Source: Bombella intestini
GTDB lineage: Bacteria > Pseudomonadota > Alphaproteobacteria > Acetobacterales > Acetobacteraceae
Direction: 5' to 3'
Assembly (NCBI RefSeq): GCF_002003665.1
Contig: NZ_JATM01000001.1
Coordinates: forward strand, 62,001-126,000
DNA: 64,000 bases
Below are positions 16,896 to 25,026 of the stretch, piece after piece. The translations under genes and the position numbers were made by a program. The notes under the pieces are model-generated. The model was not told the DNA's origin. It did not search any database and saw only the letters and a program-made list of their open reading frames with translations. Within the stretch, counting starts at the first letter, position 1. Each line of letters begins with the position of its first letter.

Positions 16896-18134
16896 ATGAT
16901 AAAACGCTGTTTCTCCTCTGCTGGTCCGATATTAGCCCCTTTGATGGCGCTGGCTCTGTCCGGGTGTATGCCCGGCGTGCCGATGGGGAAGGTGGATATC
17001 ACGCCCGTTAGTTTTGGGCAGCTGTCGGGGTGGGAGAGCGAGGACCATACCGGGCTTGTTGGTATGGTGAGGATGGAATGTTTACGCATTGCCCATCTGC
17101 CAGCGGATGCATCCCTTGGGGGTGCTAAAACCCTGCCTTACGGCCGTAACATGAAGGATTGGCAAAATGTCTGCACGGCAGTGTCTTCCGTACAGGCTAC
17201 CAATAGGGCAGAGGCGAAACAGTTTTTTGAAAGCTGGTTCCAGCCTTACTTTGTAAAGCAGGACGCTTTCTACACAGGCTATTATGACCCGGAAGTTCCG
17301 GCCTCACTGACACGGGGTGGTGAGTATCAGATTCCCGTTTATGGTCGCCCGAAGGACCTTCTGCGGGGCCGGAATGAGAATGGCGAACTGGAATATGGCC
17401 ATTGGGTAAACTCCGTTTTCCGTCCTTATGATGACCGAGCAGCCATTGATGCAGGTTCTTTGGAGGGCAAAGGCCTCGAAATTGCTTGGTTGAAAAGCCC
17501 GGTCGATTTGCTGTTCTTACAGACGCAGGGGTCTGGCCGTTTGCGTTTGCCAGATGGGCAGCAGGTGTTTCTTGGATATGATGGACGCAACGGGCAGCCT
17601 TATGTTCCGATTGGTCGTGTGTTGATCAAACGCAAGCTGATGAAGCCGGAAGAGGTCAATGCTCAGAGCATCCGGGAGTGGCTGGCTAACAATCCGGCTC
17701 AGGCGACTGCCATTCTGGAGGCAAATCCAAGTTACGTTTTCTTCCGTCGTACGCAGCGCACAGAGAATGAAGGGCCGACAGGTGCTTTTGGCCTGCCGTT
17801 GACACCGCAACGCTCTCTCGCCGTGGATAGACGGTTCATCGGTTATGGGATGCCCGTGTGGGTAGATATTAGTGGAAAGGATGCGCAGGGGCGTTTTGTG
17901 ACGTGGTCACGGATGGTCTTTGCACAGGATACAGGCAGTGACATACGAGGTGCCGCACGAGGGGACCTCTTCCTTGGCTGGGGCGATAGAGCCGCAAATA
18001 TTGCCGGAGATATGAAGAATCATGGCCGTATGATGGTTCTGGTTCCGCTGCCTGAAGCTAAAAGGGCGGAGGACCAGCCAACTGTTACCGTGGCTGGGAG
18101 CATTCCAGCAGGGGTAGGGCAGACGGCCAGATGA
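16896..18134 (+). CDS. mltA: Membrane-bound lytic murein transglycosylase A
   Basis: MltA cleaves peptidoglycan between MurNAc and GlcNAc, forming 1,6-anhydro ends. The N-terminus MIKRCFSSAGPILAPLMALALSGC ends in a lipobox (LSGC, Cys24), so it should be a lipoprotein of the envelope. Family motifs follow: FTGYYDPEVPAS, PVYGRPKDL, EIAWLKSPVDLLFLQTQGSGRLRLPDG, YDGRNGQPYVPIGR, SYVFFR near residue 285, and the 3D-domain aspartates in AQDTGSDIRGAARGDLFLGWG. The length is normal. The stop overlaps the methyltransferase start (ATGA), so translation of the two is probably coupled. Confidence 0.95.
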   Translation: MIKRCFSSAGPILAPLMALALSGCMPGVPMGKVDITPVSFGQLSGWESEDHTGLVGMVRMECLRIAHLPADASLGGAKTLPYGRNMKDWQNVCTAVSSVQATNRAEAKQFFESWFQPYFVKQDAFYTGYYDPEVPASLTRGGEYQIPVYGRPKDLLRGRNENGELEYGHWVNSVFRPYDDRAAIDAGSLEGKGLEIAWLKSPVDLLFLQTQGSGRLRLPDGQQVFLGYDGRNGQPYVPIGRVLIKRKLMKPEEVNAQSIREWLANNPAQATAILEANPSYVFFRRTQRTENEGPTGAFGLPLTPQRSLAVDRRFIGYGMPVWVDISGKDAQGRFVTWSRMVFAQDTGSDIRGAARGDLFLGWGDRAANIAGDMKNHGRMMVLVPLPEAKRAEDQPTVTVAGSIPAGVGQTAR

Positions 18135-18976
18135 TACGTGCGCGTCGTGAGACGCTGGGGATGCATACGCTCATCCGGGGGGATTGCCTGAGTGTCATGC
18201 GGCGCATGCCCGCCGGTAGTGTGGATGTGGTGGTGACATCCCCCCCTTATAATCTTGGCTTGGCCTATCGGAGCTATAAAGACAGCCTGTCTGAGGAGAG
18301 TTACCTCGACTGGATGGAGGTTATTTGCTCCAAGGTGGCCCGTGTCATGCGGGATGATGGCTCTTTTTTCCTCAATATTGCGGGGTCGTCCGCACAGCCG
18401 TGGCTGCCCTTCGAGTTGATGGTCCGGTTGCGAAAGCTCTTTACCCTCCAGAACCATATTTCATGGATTAAATCTGTGGCGGTAGGGGAGGTTACGCATG
18501 GGCATTTTAAGCCGGTCAATTCCCTCCGTTACGTCAACCGGAACCATGAACATATTTTCCATCTGACGAAACAAGGTGATGTGGAGCTGGATAGGCTCGG
18601 TGCGGGTGTGCCATTCACGGATAAGAGTAATATTCATCGCCGGCAGCACCGGGAGGATCGCCGCTGCCGGGGGGATACATGGTTCATTCCTTACGAGACA
18701 GTTCGGAGTCGGCAGGCCCGCTACAGCCATCCGGGAACCTTCCCGGTTGCTCTGCCAGAACGCTGCATCCGCCTGCATGGGGTGAAACCGGATATGATAG
18801 TGCTAGACCCGTTTATGGGGACAGGTACGAGCCTTATTGCCGCAGAGTCGTTGAAGATACGCTCCATCGGGATTGAGGCGGATACGACTTATGTCCGGTT
18901 TGCACGCAAACGGCTGCGTGCCATGATAGCGCAGGGTGATGGTACCGATGCACTGATGGAAGACGGGACGCAATAA
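18131..18976 (+). CDS. Orphan beta-class site-specific DNA methyltransferase
   Basis: A 281-residue SAM-dependent DNA methyltransferase. The catalytic motif IV TSPPYNLG is at residues 36-43 and the SAM-binding motif DPFMGTGT at 226-233, giving the beta-class order (catalytic motif first). Serine before PPY is more typical of N4-cytosine enzymes than the DPPY of adenine enzymes, but exceptions occur, so base and target sequence are open. It is not a typical CcrM, which has DPPYNLQL and an extra C-terminal domain. No restriction enzyme is nearby. It starts inside the mltA stop (ATGA) and is followed after 1 bp by the smr gene; an ATG at 18161 is an alternative start. Confidence 0.88.
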   Translation: MIRARRETLGMHTLIRGDCLSVMRRMPAGSVDVVVTSPPYNLGLAYRSYKDSLSEESYLDWMEVICSKVARVMRDDGSFFLNIAGSSAQPWLPFELMVRLRKLFTLQNHISWIKSVAVGEVTHGHFKPVNSLRYVNRNHEHIFHLTKQGDVELDRLGAGVPFTDKSNIHRRQHREDRRCRGDTWFIPYETVRSRQARYSHPGTFPVALPERCIRLHGVKPDMIVLDPFMGTGTSLIAAESLKIRSIGIEADTTYVRFARKRLRAMIAQGDGTDALMEDGTQ

Positions 18977-18977
18977 G

Positions 18978-19553
18978 GTGGCAAAACGGATTCTCGGTGA
19001 TGATGAAGCAGCATTATGGCGTGCTTTTGTACAGGGCGTAGCACCTCTGCGTGGTCGGAAGGATGCGGCGAAAGCACCAGCTGAGGCATCACCCGGGCAG
19101 GGAGCGGGTGCATCGCCACGCCAGCCAGCAGGGGGACGGATGACGGGCATGGTGACTGTGCGACTGGTGAGGGGTGCTCCACCGGCTCGGGCATCAACGC
19201 CAGTTCGTCCCGCCCCTCATGTCGGGGTTCGTGCGCCCGGTCTGGATGATACGCAGTGGCGTCGCCTTTCCCGTGGGCAGATTCGGGTTGATGCCCGGCT
19301 CGACCTACATGGTTATATCGTTCAGGAAGCGTTTGAGGAGTTTCATCGCTTCATGCAGCGTAGCCGTGTCATGGGCTGGCGTTGTGTTGAGATTGTTACA
19401 GGGTTGGGCAGTGGTGCCCGTGGAGGCAGTATCCGCCGGGAGCTGCCCCATTGGCTGCACAGAGCAGATATTGCCCCTATGGTGCTGGGGGTGGTGCATA
19501 GTCATCAGGGCAATCAGGGAGCTTTACGGCTTCTTTTACGGAAAAAACGCTAG
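18978..19553 (+). CDS. Smr domain protein
   Basis: A 191-residue protein with a variable, proline- and alanine-rich N-terminal half and a C-terminal Smr domain from about residue 105: DARLDLHGYIVQEAFEEFHRFM (the DLHG motif), then VEIVTGLGSGARGGSIRRELPHWL (the TGxG motif) and the HQGNQGALRLLLRKKR tail. Smr domains act as DNA- or RNA-cutting nucleases in MutS2 and stand-alone proteins. The start is GTG at 18978, one base after the methyltransferase stop. The mltA-smr neighbourhood is common in Alphaproteobacteria. Confidence 0.9.
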   Translation: MAKRILGDDEAALWRAFVQGVAPLRGRKDAAKAPAEASPGQGAGASPRQPAGGRMTGMVTVRLVRGAPPARASTPVRPAPHVGVRAPGLDDTQWRRLSRGQIRVDARLDLHGYIVQEAFEEFHRFMQRSRVMGWRCVEIVTGLGSGARGGSIRRELPHWLHRADIAPMVLGVVHSHQGNQGALRLLLRKKR

Positions 19554-19580
19554 AGGTGTGAAAGGAAAGCCATTCCGACC

Positions 19581-19633
19581 TTGGAGAAGCGGAAGAGGTT
19601 TTCTATAACAAATCGTATCGAGAATGATTATCA
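19581..19633 (+). promoter_or_regulatory. Iron-importer promoter with Fur box at the transcription start
   Basis: TTGGAG (19581-19586), a 17-bp spacer and TATAAC (19604-19609) form a good sigma-70-like promoter. The sequence CGAGAATGATTATCA (19619-19633) matches the 7-1-7 Fur box TGAnAATnATTnTCA in all but its first base and would cover the predicted +1, so Fur with iron should repress the operon. Confidence 0.7.
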
Positions 19634-19710
19634 ATTGAGATAGGAAGTCTCGTCCGGCAGGGGATATGGTATCCTCGCGGGGTGATCTTTCTGGGGAAAG
19701 GCGTAACATC

Positions 19711-20850
19711 ATGGTTTCATTGAAGAACCTGTTCGGCCCTGCTGGCGTTATGCTGGCGGCTTTGGCGAGCAGTGCAGTGCCGGTCCATCAGGCTCAGGCA
19801 AAAGATGTGCGTGATATCACGGGGGAGGTTGTATCCGTACCCGACCATCCTCAGCGTATCATTCTGGGGGAAGGGCGGTTGATTTACGCTCTGGAGCCGC
19901 TGGAAGGCAGACATCTTTTCGACCGCATCGTAGGGTGGCAGGGCGAATTCCGGGAAGCCGATAAACAGAATTACGAGCAGATGCTCAAGACATTCCCGGA
20001 GGCGGACAAGGTGGCCGTGATTGGCCGGACGACTGCCGATACGATCAGCCCGGAAAAGGTGCTGGACCTACACCCAGACCTTGCCATTTTTAGCACGACC
20101 GGTCACGGGCCGGGGCAGGCTGGTGATGTCACGGCTCGTCTGAGGGCGGCTCATATTCCCGTTTTGTTTGTGGATTTCCGGCAGGACCCGGTAAAGACGA
20201 CCGTGCCTAGCATGCTGATTCTCGGGCAGGCTCTCGGACGTGAGGCAGAAGCCAAAGCCTATACTGATTTTTATGAAAGCCGGTTGAAGCTCATTCAGTC
20301 TGTTGTGGGGTCCATTCCAGAGAATCAACGTCCCGCCGTGTTTATCAATATGCTGGCCGGGGCACGGCAAAGCTGCTGTCATACGGCCGGGCGGGGTAAT
20401 ATGGGGGCCTTCATCGAGGCTGCCGGTGGCCGCAATATCGCGGCTGATCTTCTACCGGGTTATATTGGCGATGTTTCAGCTGAAATGGTCATTGCGAAGG
20501 ACCCGGATGTCTTGATCCTCGATGGTACACGGGGGCCCGGTAACAGCGGGCCGGGACTGAAGATGGGCTCTCAGGTAACGCCGGAATTGGCGCAGGAATC
20601 CCTGCAAGCTCTCCTGAAAGCACCGGAACTTGCCGGGTTGAGTGCCGTGCGTAACGGGCGTGCCTATGGCATCTGGCATACATTCTATGACAGCCCGTTC
20701 AACATTCTTGCCATTGAGGTCATGGCTAAATGGTTCTATCCCGAACGTTTCAAGGATCTGGATCCGGACGCCGACCGCAGTCTGATACAGAGCCGTTTTA
20801 CAGTGATGCCTAACAGCGGGACGTATTGGATTAAGGCGGATGCCCACTAA
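19711..20850 (+). CDS. Iron-chelate ABC transporter, periplasmic binding protein
   Basis: A 379-residue substrate-binding protein of the cluster-2 (helical backbone, FecB/BtuF-like) type, which captures a ferric siderophore or haem in the periplasm. A signal peptide ends at about VHQAQA-KD. The binding fold shows HPQRIILGEGRLIYALEPL, SPEKVLDLHPDLAIFSTTGHG, IPVLFVDFRQDP and MVIAKDPDVLILDG. Two adjacent cysteines (RQSCCHTAGRGN) are unusual. I placed the start at the ATG at 19711, just before a good signal peptide and after GGGGAAAGG; an ATG at 19666 would add a non-hydrophobic leader. It overlaps the permease gene by 11 bp and follows a Fur-box promoter. Confidence 0.9.
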   Translation: MVSLKNLFGPAGVMLAALASSAVPVHQAQAKDVRDITGEVVSVPDHPQRIILGEGRLIYALEPLEGRHLFDRIVGWQGEFREADKQNYEQMLKTFPEADKVAVIGRTTADTISPEKVLDLHPDLAIFSTTGHGPGQAGDVTARLRAAHIPVLFVDFRQDPVKTTVPSMLILGQALGREAEAKAYTDFYESRLKLIQSVVGSIPENQRPAVFINMLAGARQSCCHTAGRGNMGAFIEAAGGRNIAADLLPGYIGDVSAEMVIAKDPDVLILDGTRGPGNSGPGLKMGSQVTPELAQESLQALLKAPELAGLSAVRNGRAYGIWHTFYDSPFNILAIEVMAKWFYPERFKDLDPDADRSLIQSRFTVMPNSGTYWIKADAH

Positions 20851-21934
20851 AGAGAGAGAGACTACAACAGGCGGGTCATCAGCCGAGATGGCCCGCCTTG
20901 CTGCACGGCTGACAGGTATACAGGCATCTTATGTAAAGTTGACCCGCCACAGGGTGGGGCTTCTCTGTCTTTTGGCAGGCTTGATTCTCTTTTCCATCCT
21001 GCTGGACTTTTCCCTTGGCCCGGCTGGGCTTGGCCCTTCGGCTTTGTTGCATGCCCTTCTTAATCCTTCCTCCGGGACAAATGCTGTTATCGTCTGGCAT
21101 ATCCGCTTGCCATATGCCCTGATGGCCGCTCTGGTCGGGGTGGCTTTGGGGATATCTGGCGGGGAGATGCAGACGGTTCTGGATAACCCATTGGCTAGTC
21201 CCTATACGCTCGGCGTGTCTGCTGCTGCGGCCTTTGGGGCGTCTTTGGCTATCGTGCTGCATTGGCATATCCCGTATGTGCCAGAGAATTGGATGGTGCC
21301 GCTGGATGCCTTCGTGTTTGCCGTAGGTTCTGCTGGCCTTTTGGAGCTGGTAGCCCGGGCTCGGGGCCATTCCACGGCTATGGTGGTGTTGTTCGGCATT
21401 GCGCTGGTTTTTACCTTCCATGCGTTTGTGGCCTTGATGCAGTTCATCGCTGATGAAGATGCGTTGCAGGACCTCGTATTTTGGACGATGGGGAGCCTGA
21501 CACGGGCTGACTGGGGCAAGATCTCCGTCATGGGCATTGGTTGCCTGCTGGTTCTGCCATTCTGTTTCCGGTCTGCTCCAGCTTTGACAGCTCTGCGCCT
21601 TGGGGAGGACAGAGCTGCCAGTTATGGCGTTGATACGAAACGTCTGCGGATGATGTCCCTGCTGCGTATTAGTATGTTGTCCGCTCTGGCCGTGTCTTTT
21701 GTGGGGACGATTGGTTTTGTGGGGTTGGTGGCACCGCATATTGCTCGCCGCCTGCTGGGGGAGGATCACCGTTTCTATCTACCCGGTTCGGCGTTGTGCG
21801 GGGGGCTCATCATGTCGCTGGCCTCTATCGCTGCCAAGAATATTCTTCCGGGGGTCGTGATTCCGGTTGGGATCGTCACATCTCTGGTGGGGATTCCCTT
21901 CTTCCTTGCTGTGGTTCTGAGAAAGGGGGCCTGA
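20840..21934 (+). CDS. Iron-chelate ABC transporter, permease (FecCD family)
   Basis: A 364-residue inner-membrane permease with about ten helices. FecCD/BtuC motifs: IRLPYALMAALVGVALGISGGEMQTVLDNPLASPYTLGVSAAAAFGASLAI, then RLGEDRAASYGVD (the coupling region that meets the ATPase), FVGTIGFVGLVAPHIARRLLGEDHR and a closing VVIPVGIVTSLVGIPFFLAVVLRK. The region upstream of the first helix is about 45 residues long, longer than usual. Only one permease gene is present, so it probably works as a homodimer. It starts inside the binding-protein gene and is followed 1 bp later by the ATPase gene. Confidence 0.93.
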   Translation: MPTKERETTTGGSSAEMARLAARLTGIQASYVKLTRHRVGLLCLLAGLILFSILLDFSLGPAGLGPSALLHALLNPSSGTNAVIVWHIRLPYALMAALVGVALGISGGEMQTVLDNPLASPYTLGVSAAAAFGASLAIVLHWHIPYVPENWMVPLDAFVFAVGSAGLLELVARARGHSTAMVVLFGIALVFTFHAFVALMQFIADEDALQDLVFWTMGSLTRADWGKISVMGIGCLLVLPFCFRSAPALTALRLGEDRAASYGVDTKRLRMMSLLRISMLSALAVSFVGTIGFVGLVAPHIARRLLGEDHRFYLPGSALCGGLIMSLASIAAKNILPGVVIPVGIVTSLVGIPFFLAVVLRKGA

Positions 21935-21935
21935 G

Positions 21936-22733
21936 ATGGTGAACTGTCCGACACATCAGCTTGAGGTCGAGGGGATCAGCGTCCATTATGGGCGGCGGCA
22001 GGTGCTGCATAACATGACATTTGCTCCTATGCGGGCAGGACGTGTGACGGCTCTGCTGGGGCCGAATGGCTCGGGCAAATCCACGCTGATGCGGGGTATC
22101 GCTGGCTTGACCCGTGCAGAGGGACATATCCGCCTTGCTGGGCAGGACCTCTCCAAGCTTGGCGTAGGGGAGCGGGCTAGACTGGCAGCCTATCTGCCGC
22201 AGAGCCTTCCGCCCGCTGTTCATCTTCAGGTGATTGAGGCTGTGATGGTTGCCCGCCGTGCGGGGGAGGCTGTCTCTGCTGAATGTGCCCTGCGGGAAAG
22301 CACGGATGTTCTGGAGGAATTGGGCATTGGCCAACTAGCCCTGCGTTACATGGATGAGCTGTCTGGTGGGCAGAGGCAGATGGTGGGATTGGCTCAAGCT
22401 CTGGTCCGCCGCCCGGCCATGCTGTTGCTGGATGAGCCATTGAGTGCGTTGGATTTACGCTATCAATTTGCCGTTATGGATGTCGTCCGGCGTGAAACAC
22501 GAAAACGTCATATCGTGACGCTACTGGTTGTTCATGATTTGAACATAGCTCTGCAACGAGCTCATGATGTTGTCTATATGCGGGATGGCCAGCTTGTGGC
22601 ACAGGGAGCGGTCATGGCCGTTACAACGCCAGCGGTTCTGGCGAAGGTCTACGGTGTCCAGACCCGCCTTGAGGTTTGCCCCCGTGGGCTGCCCCATGTG
22701 TTGGTGGACGGTATTATGGGGGACAGTGCCTGA
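21936..22733 (+). CDS. Iron-chelate ABC transporter, ATP-binding protein
   Basis: A 265-residue ABC ATPase of the FecE/FhuC type that powers import through the preceding permease. Walker A is GPNGSGKST, the signature is LSGGQRQMVGLAQAL, Walker B is MLLLDEPLSALDL, and the switch histidine is in LLVVHDLNIAL. The ATG has GGGGG 7 bases upstream and comes 1 bp after the permease stop, so the three genes form one operon. The substrate follows from the binding protein and is not known exactly. Confidence 0.94.
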   Translation: MVNCPTHQLEVEGISVHYGRRQVLHNMTFAPMRAGRVTALLGPNGSGKSTLMRGIAGLTRAEGHIRLAGQDLSKLGVGERARLAAYLPQSLPPAVHLQVIEAVMVARRAGEAVSAECALRESTDVLEELGIGQLALRYMDELSGGQRQMVGLAQALVRRPAMLLLDEPLSALDLRYQFAVMDVVRRETRKRHIVTLLVVHDLNIALQRAHDVVYMRDGQLVAQGAVMAVTTPAVLAKVYGVQTRLEVCPRGLPHVLVDGIMGDSA

Positions 22734-22780
22734 TACGGTCAGTTGCCTCTTTACAGTGCATGTATGGATAAGAGGCTCTA

Positions 22781-23770
22781 ATGCGTTATCTGGTCACGGG
22801 TGGTGCTGGTTTTGTTGGTAGTCATGTTGTGCTGGCTCTGCTGGATGCAGGGCATGAGGTGGCCGTTCTTGATGACTTGAGTACGGGCCATCGCTCTGCC
22901 GTCCCTCCTGATGTGCCTTTGTTTCAGGTTGATCTGGTGGATTATGGGGCTACATTGGACATTATTGCGCAGGGGCCGTGGGATGGGGTGCTGCACTTTG
23001 CTGCGCTCTCCTTGGTTGCCGATAGTGTGGAGAGGCCTTTTTACTATTTGCGGCGCAATAGCCTTACCACCCTCAATCTCGTTGAGGCCTGCGTGGCGCA
23101 TGGCGTGAGGAAGTTCGTTTTCTCATCAACAGCCGCCTTGTTCGGAGGGGCGGGTGACTGCCCCAGCCTTATCTCTGAAACTGCATCCGTTGAACCCGGC
23201 TCTCCTTACGGGGAAAGCAAGTTCATGATTGAACGCATCCTGCATTGGGCAGATAGGATTTACGGCCTACGGAGTGCGTGTCTGCGCTATTTTAATGCCG
23301 CAGGTGCGGACCCCGCCGGGCGAGCCGGTGAGGACCATCAGCCAGAGACCCATCTGCTCCCCTTAACCATTGATGCCGCTTTAGGACTTCGGCCTGCTCT
23401 TAGGCTTTTTGGTACGGATTATCCCACCCATGACGGGTCCTGCATCCGGGATTATGTGCATGTTAGTGACCTTGCGGATGCTCATCTTAAGGCACTTGAT
23501 CAGATTGATGAGCGTAGTGTGTGCTACAATGTTGGTACCGGGCGGGGTTATTCAAATCTGGAGGTTATCTCCAGTGTCGAGAGAGTAAGCGGTCGGGACG
23601 TGCCATGGGAGGCAGCCCCTCGGCGGGATGGGGACCCTGCGCAGTTAGTGGCTGACCCCGCTCTATTGCGTGCTGATACAGGGTGGACACCGCAGTTTCT
23701 AGAACTTGATCAGATTGTTGAGACCGCTTTACGGTGGCGAGAACAACATCCGCAGGGCTATGACGACTGA
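22781..23770 (+). CDS. galE: UDP-glucose 4-epimerase
   Basis: GalE interconverts UDP-glucose and UDP-galactose for envelope or exopolysaccharide synthesis. The Rossmann motif TGGAGFVGSH is at residues 7-16, followed by VLDDLSTGHRSAV, LHFAALSLVADSVERP, the catalytic serine in FSSTAALFG, the YGESK (YxxxK) site, LRYFNAAGADPAG and DGSCIRDYVHVSDLADAH. The 329-residue length fits. A ribosome site (AGAGG) lies 6 bases before the ATG. It is 47 bp behind the iron ABC operon and could be read through from it, although no functional link is apparent. Confidence 0.95.
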   Translation: MRYLVTGGAGFVGSHVVLALLDAGHEVAVLDDLSTGHRSAVPPDVPLFQVDLVDYGATLDIIAQGPWDGVLHFAALSLVADSVERPFYYLRRNSLTTLNLVEACVAHGVRKFVFSSTAALFGGAGDCPSLISETASVEPGSPYGESKFMIERILHWADRIYGLRSACLRYFNAAGADPAGRAGEDHQPETHLLPLTIDAALGLRPALRLFGTDYPTHDGSCIRDYVHVSDLADAHLKALDQIDERSVCYNVGTGRGYSNLEVISSVERVSGRDVPWEAAPRRDGDPAQLVADPALLRADTGWTPQFLELDQIVETALRWREQHPQGYDD

Positions 23771-23804
23771 CCTGTGTGGGTGCAGGGCAGACTAGATTTT
23801 AGTG

Positions 23805-23860
23805 CCGCCAGAAGGTCTGGAACGGGACATCCCATATTCTTCCTTCTGGCGGTCGTTTTT
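23805..23860. terminator. Terminator between galE and hemF
   Basis: CCGCCAGAAG (23805-23814) pairs perfectly with CTTCTGGCGG (23843-23852) across a 28-base loop and is followed by a T-run. It serves galE on the plus strand. Confidence 0.75.
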
Positions 23861-24765
23861 TATGGCCAGATGACTTCCGGCGGCATGGACATCAGGATGG
23901 CATCTGTATTGCCGCCCGTCTTCAGACCGAACAGCGTGCCTCTGTCGTAAAGGAGGTTGAACTCCACATACCGTCCACGCCGTTGGAGCTGGGCTAGTCG
24001 GTCTTCATCGCTCCATGGCGTGAACATCCGCTTGCGGACAATCCCGGTATAGCTGTTCAAGAAGGCTTCCCCTACGTCACGGGTGAAGGTGAAGTCATTG
24101 GCGAGGTTTTGGCTGTCCAGCCAATCATAAAAGATACCTCCCAGCCCCCGGGGCTCATTGCGGTGCTTCAGGAAGAAATAGTCATCGCACCATTTTTTGA
24201 AGCGGGGGTAATACTCCGGGTTATGCTTGTCGCAGGCTGCCTGAAAAGCTCGGTGAAACTCTGCGGCGTCTTCATGGGCTTCTGCATGTGTGGGGAACAT
24301 GGGGGTAATATCCCCACCGCCACCAAACCAACCTTTGGAGGTGATGATCATGCGGGTGTTGAAATGTGCCGCACTGACATGCGGGTTGCAGGGGTGGGCC
24401 ACCAGCGAGATACCCGTGGCGAAGAATCGTGGGTCTTCCTCTGCGCCGGGAATAGTTTTGCGGAACTCGGGTGAAAATTCGCCCCAAACCGTGGAGATAT
24501 TTACGCCCACTTTTTCAAAAACACGCCCTTTCATGATGGACATGACACCGCCGCCGCCTTCAGGCCGATCCCATGATGTCCGCTGGAAACGCCCCGGCTG
24601 TTCATGCCCTTTCAGGATGGGAGACTCTCTGTTGGCGGCTTCGTCTTCTAGGGCCTCATAAGCGGCACATATCCTGTCCCGCAGACTTTTGAACCAGTTT
24701 TGGGCTTCATCCTTCAGGCTAGCATGAGGGACGTCTGGGAGGGTAAAGGGGGATGTGGACGACAT
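23860..24765 (-). CDS. hemF: Oxygen-dependent coproporphyrinogen-III oxidase
   Basis: HemF converts coproporphyrinogen III to protoporphyrinogen IX using oxygen. The 301-residue protein matches throughout: [70 protein letters not shown] and [31 protein letters not shown]. The ATG at 24765 has AGGAGAGG 5 bases upstream. Use of the aerobic enzyme fits an obligate aerobe; together with hemC and hemD it supports haem supply for the cyo oxidase encoded here. Confidence 0.97.
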   Translation of the reverse strand: MSSTSPFTLPDVPHASLKDEAQNWFKSLRDRICAAYEALEDEAANRESPILKGHEQPGRFQRTSWDRPEGGGGVMSIMKGRVFEKVGVNISTVWGEFSPEFRKTIPGAEEDPRFFATGISLVAHPCNPHVSAAHFNTRMIITSKGWFGGGGDITPMFPTHAEAHEDAAEFHRAFQAACDKHNPEYYPRFKKWCDDYFFLKHRNEPRGLGGIFYDWLDSQNLANDFTFTRDVGEAFLNSYTGIVRKRMFTPWSDEDRLAQLQRRGRYVEFNLLYDRGTLFGLKTGGNTDAILMSMPPEVIWP

Positions 24766-25026
24766 GAGCCTCTCCTGATCATGATGTGGTAGAGTTCAGT
24801 AACGCGGCCTTCCGAGAGGACCATGGTTGTTCATAAGCTAAAAGCGTCTGTCTGGCTTACTGACTTTTCTTGCAGCTGTAAAAAGGCGAGACAGGTCTTT
24901 CCCTTGATTTTTGGGTTGGTCTTCTGAAACAGTCTCCGCTATCTGATGAGAGACTGCCGGAAGGGTTGTGCGGGATAGAGTGCCTGCGAGCGGCGACCGG
25001 GTCGAGGCAGGATGAAGTGAGGATTT
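24766..25026. other. hemF-mtnP intergenic region
   Basis: This 261-bp divergent gap holds both promoters, neither obvious. A 34-codon frame from ATG 24823 to 24927 has a fair ribosome site (GAGAGG) but no recognisable product. Close to mtnP, CCTGC (24983-24987) pairs with GCAGG (25007-25011) outside CGACC/GGTCG (24994-25004), a possible leader stem-loop. Confidence 0.35.

Noticed and set aside
24823-24927. 34-codon frame with a fair ribosome site between hemF and mtnP
   Set aside because: It is short, has no recognisable product and no further support; I mention it only in the intergenic entry.
24941-24962. CTGATGAG followed by GGAA, resembling a hammerhead ribozyme core
   Set aside because: The required GAAA and the two further stems are not in place; the motif instead lies in the loop of AGTCTC/GAGACT.
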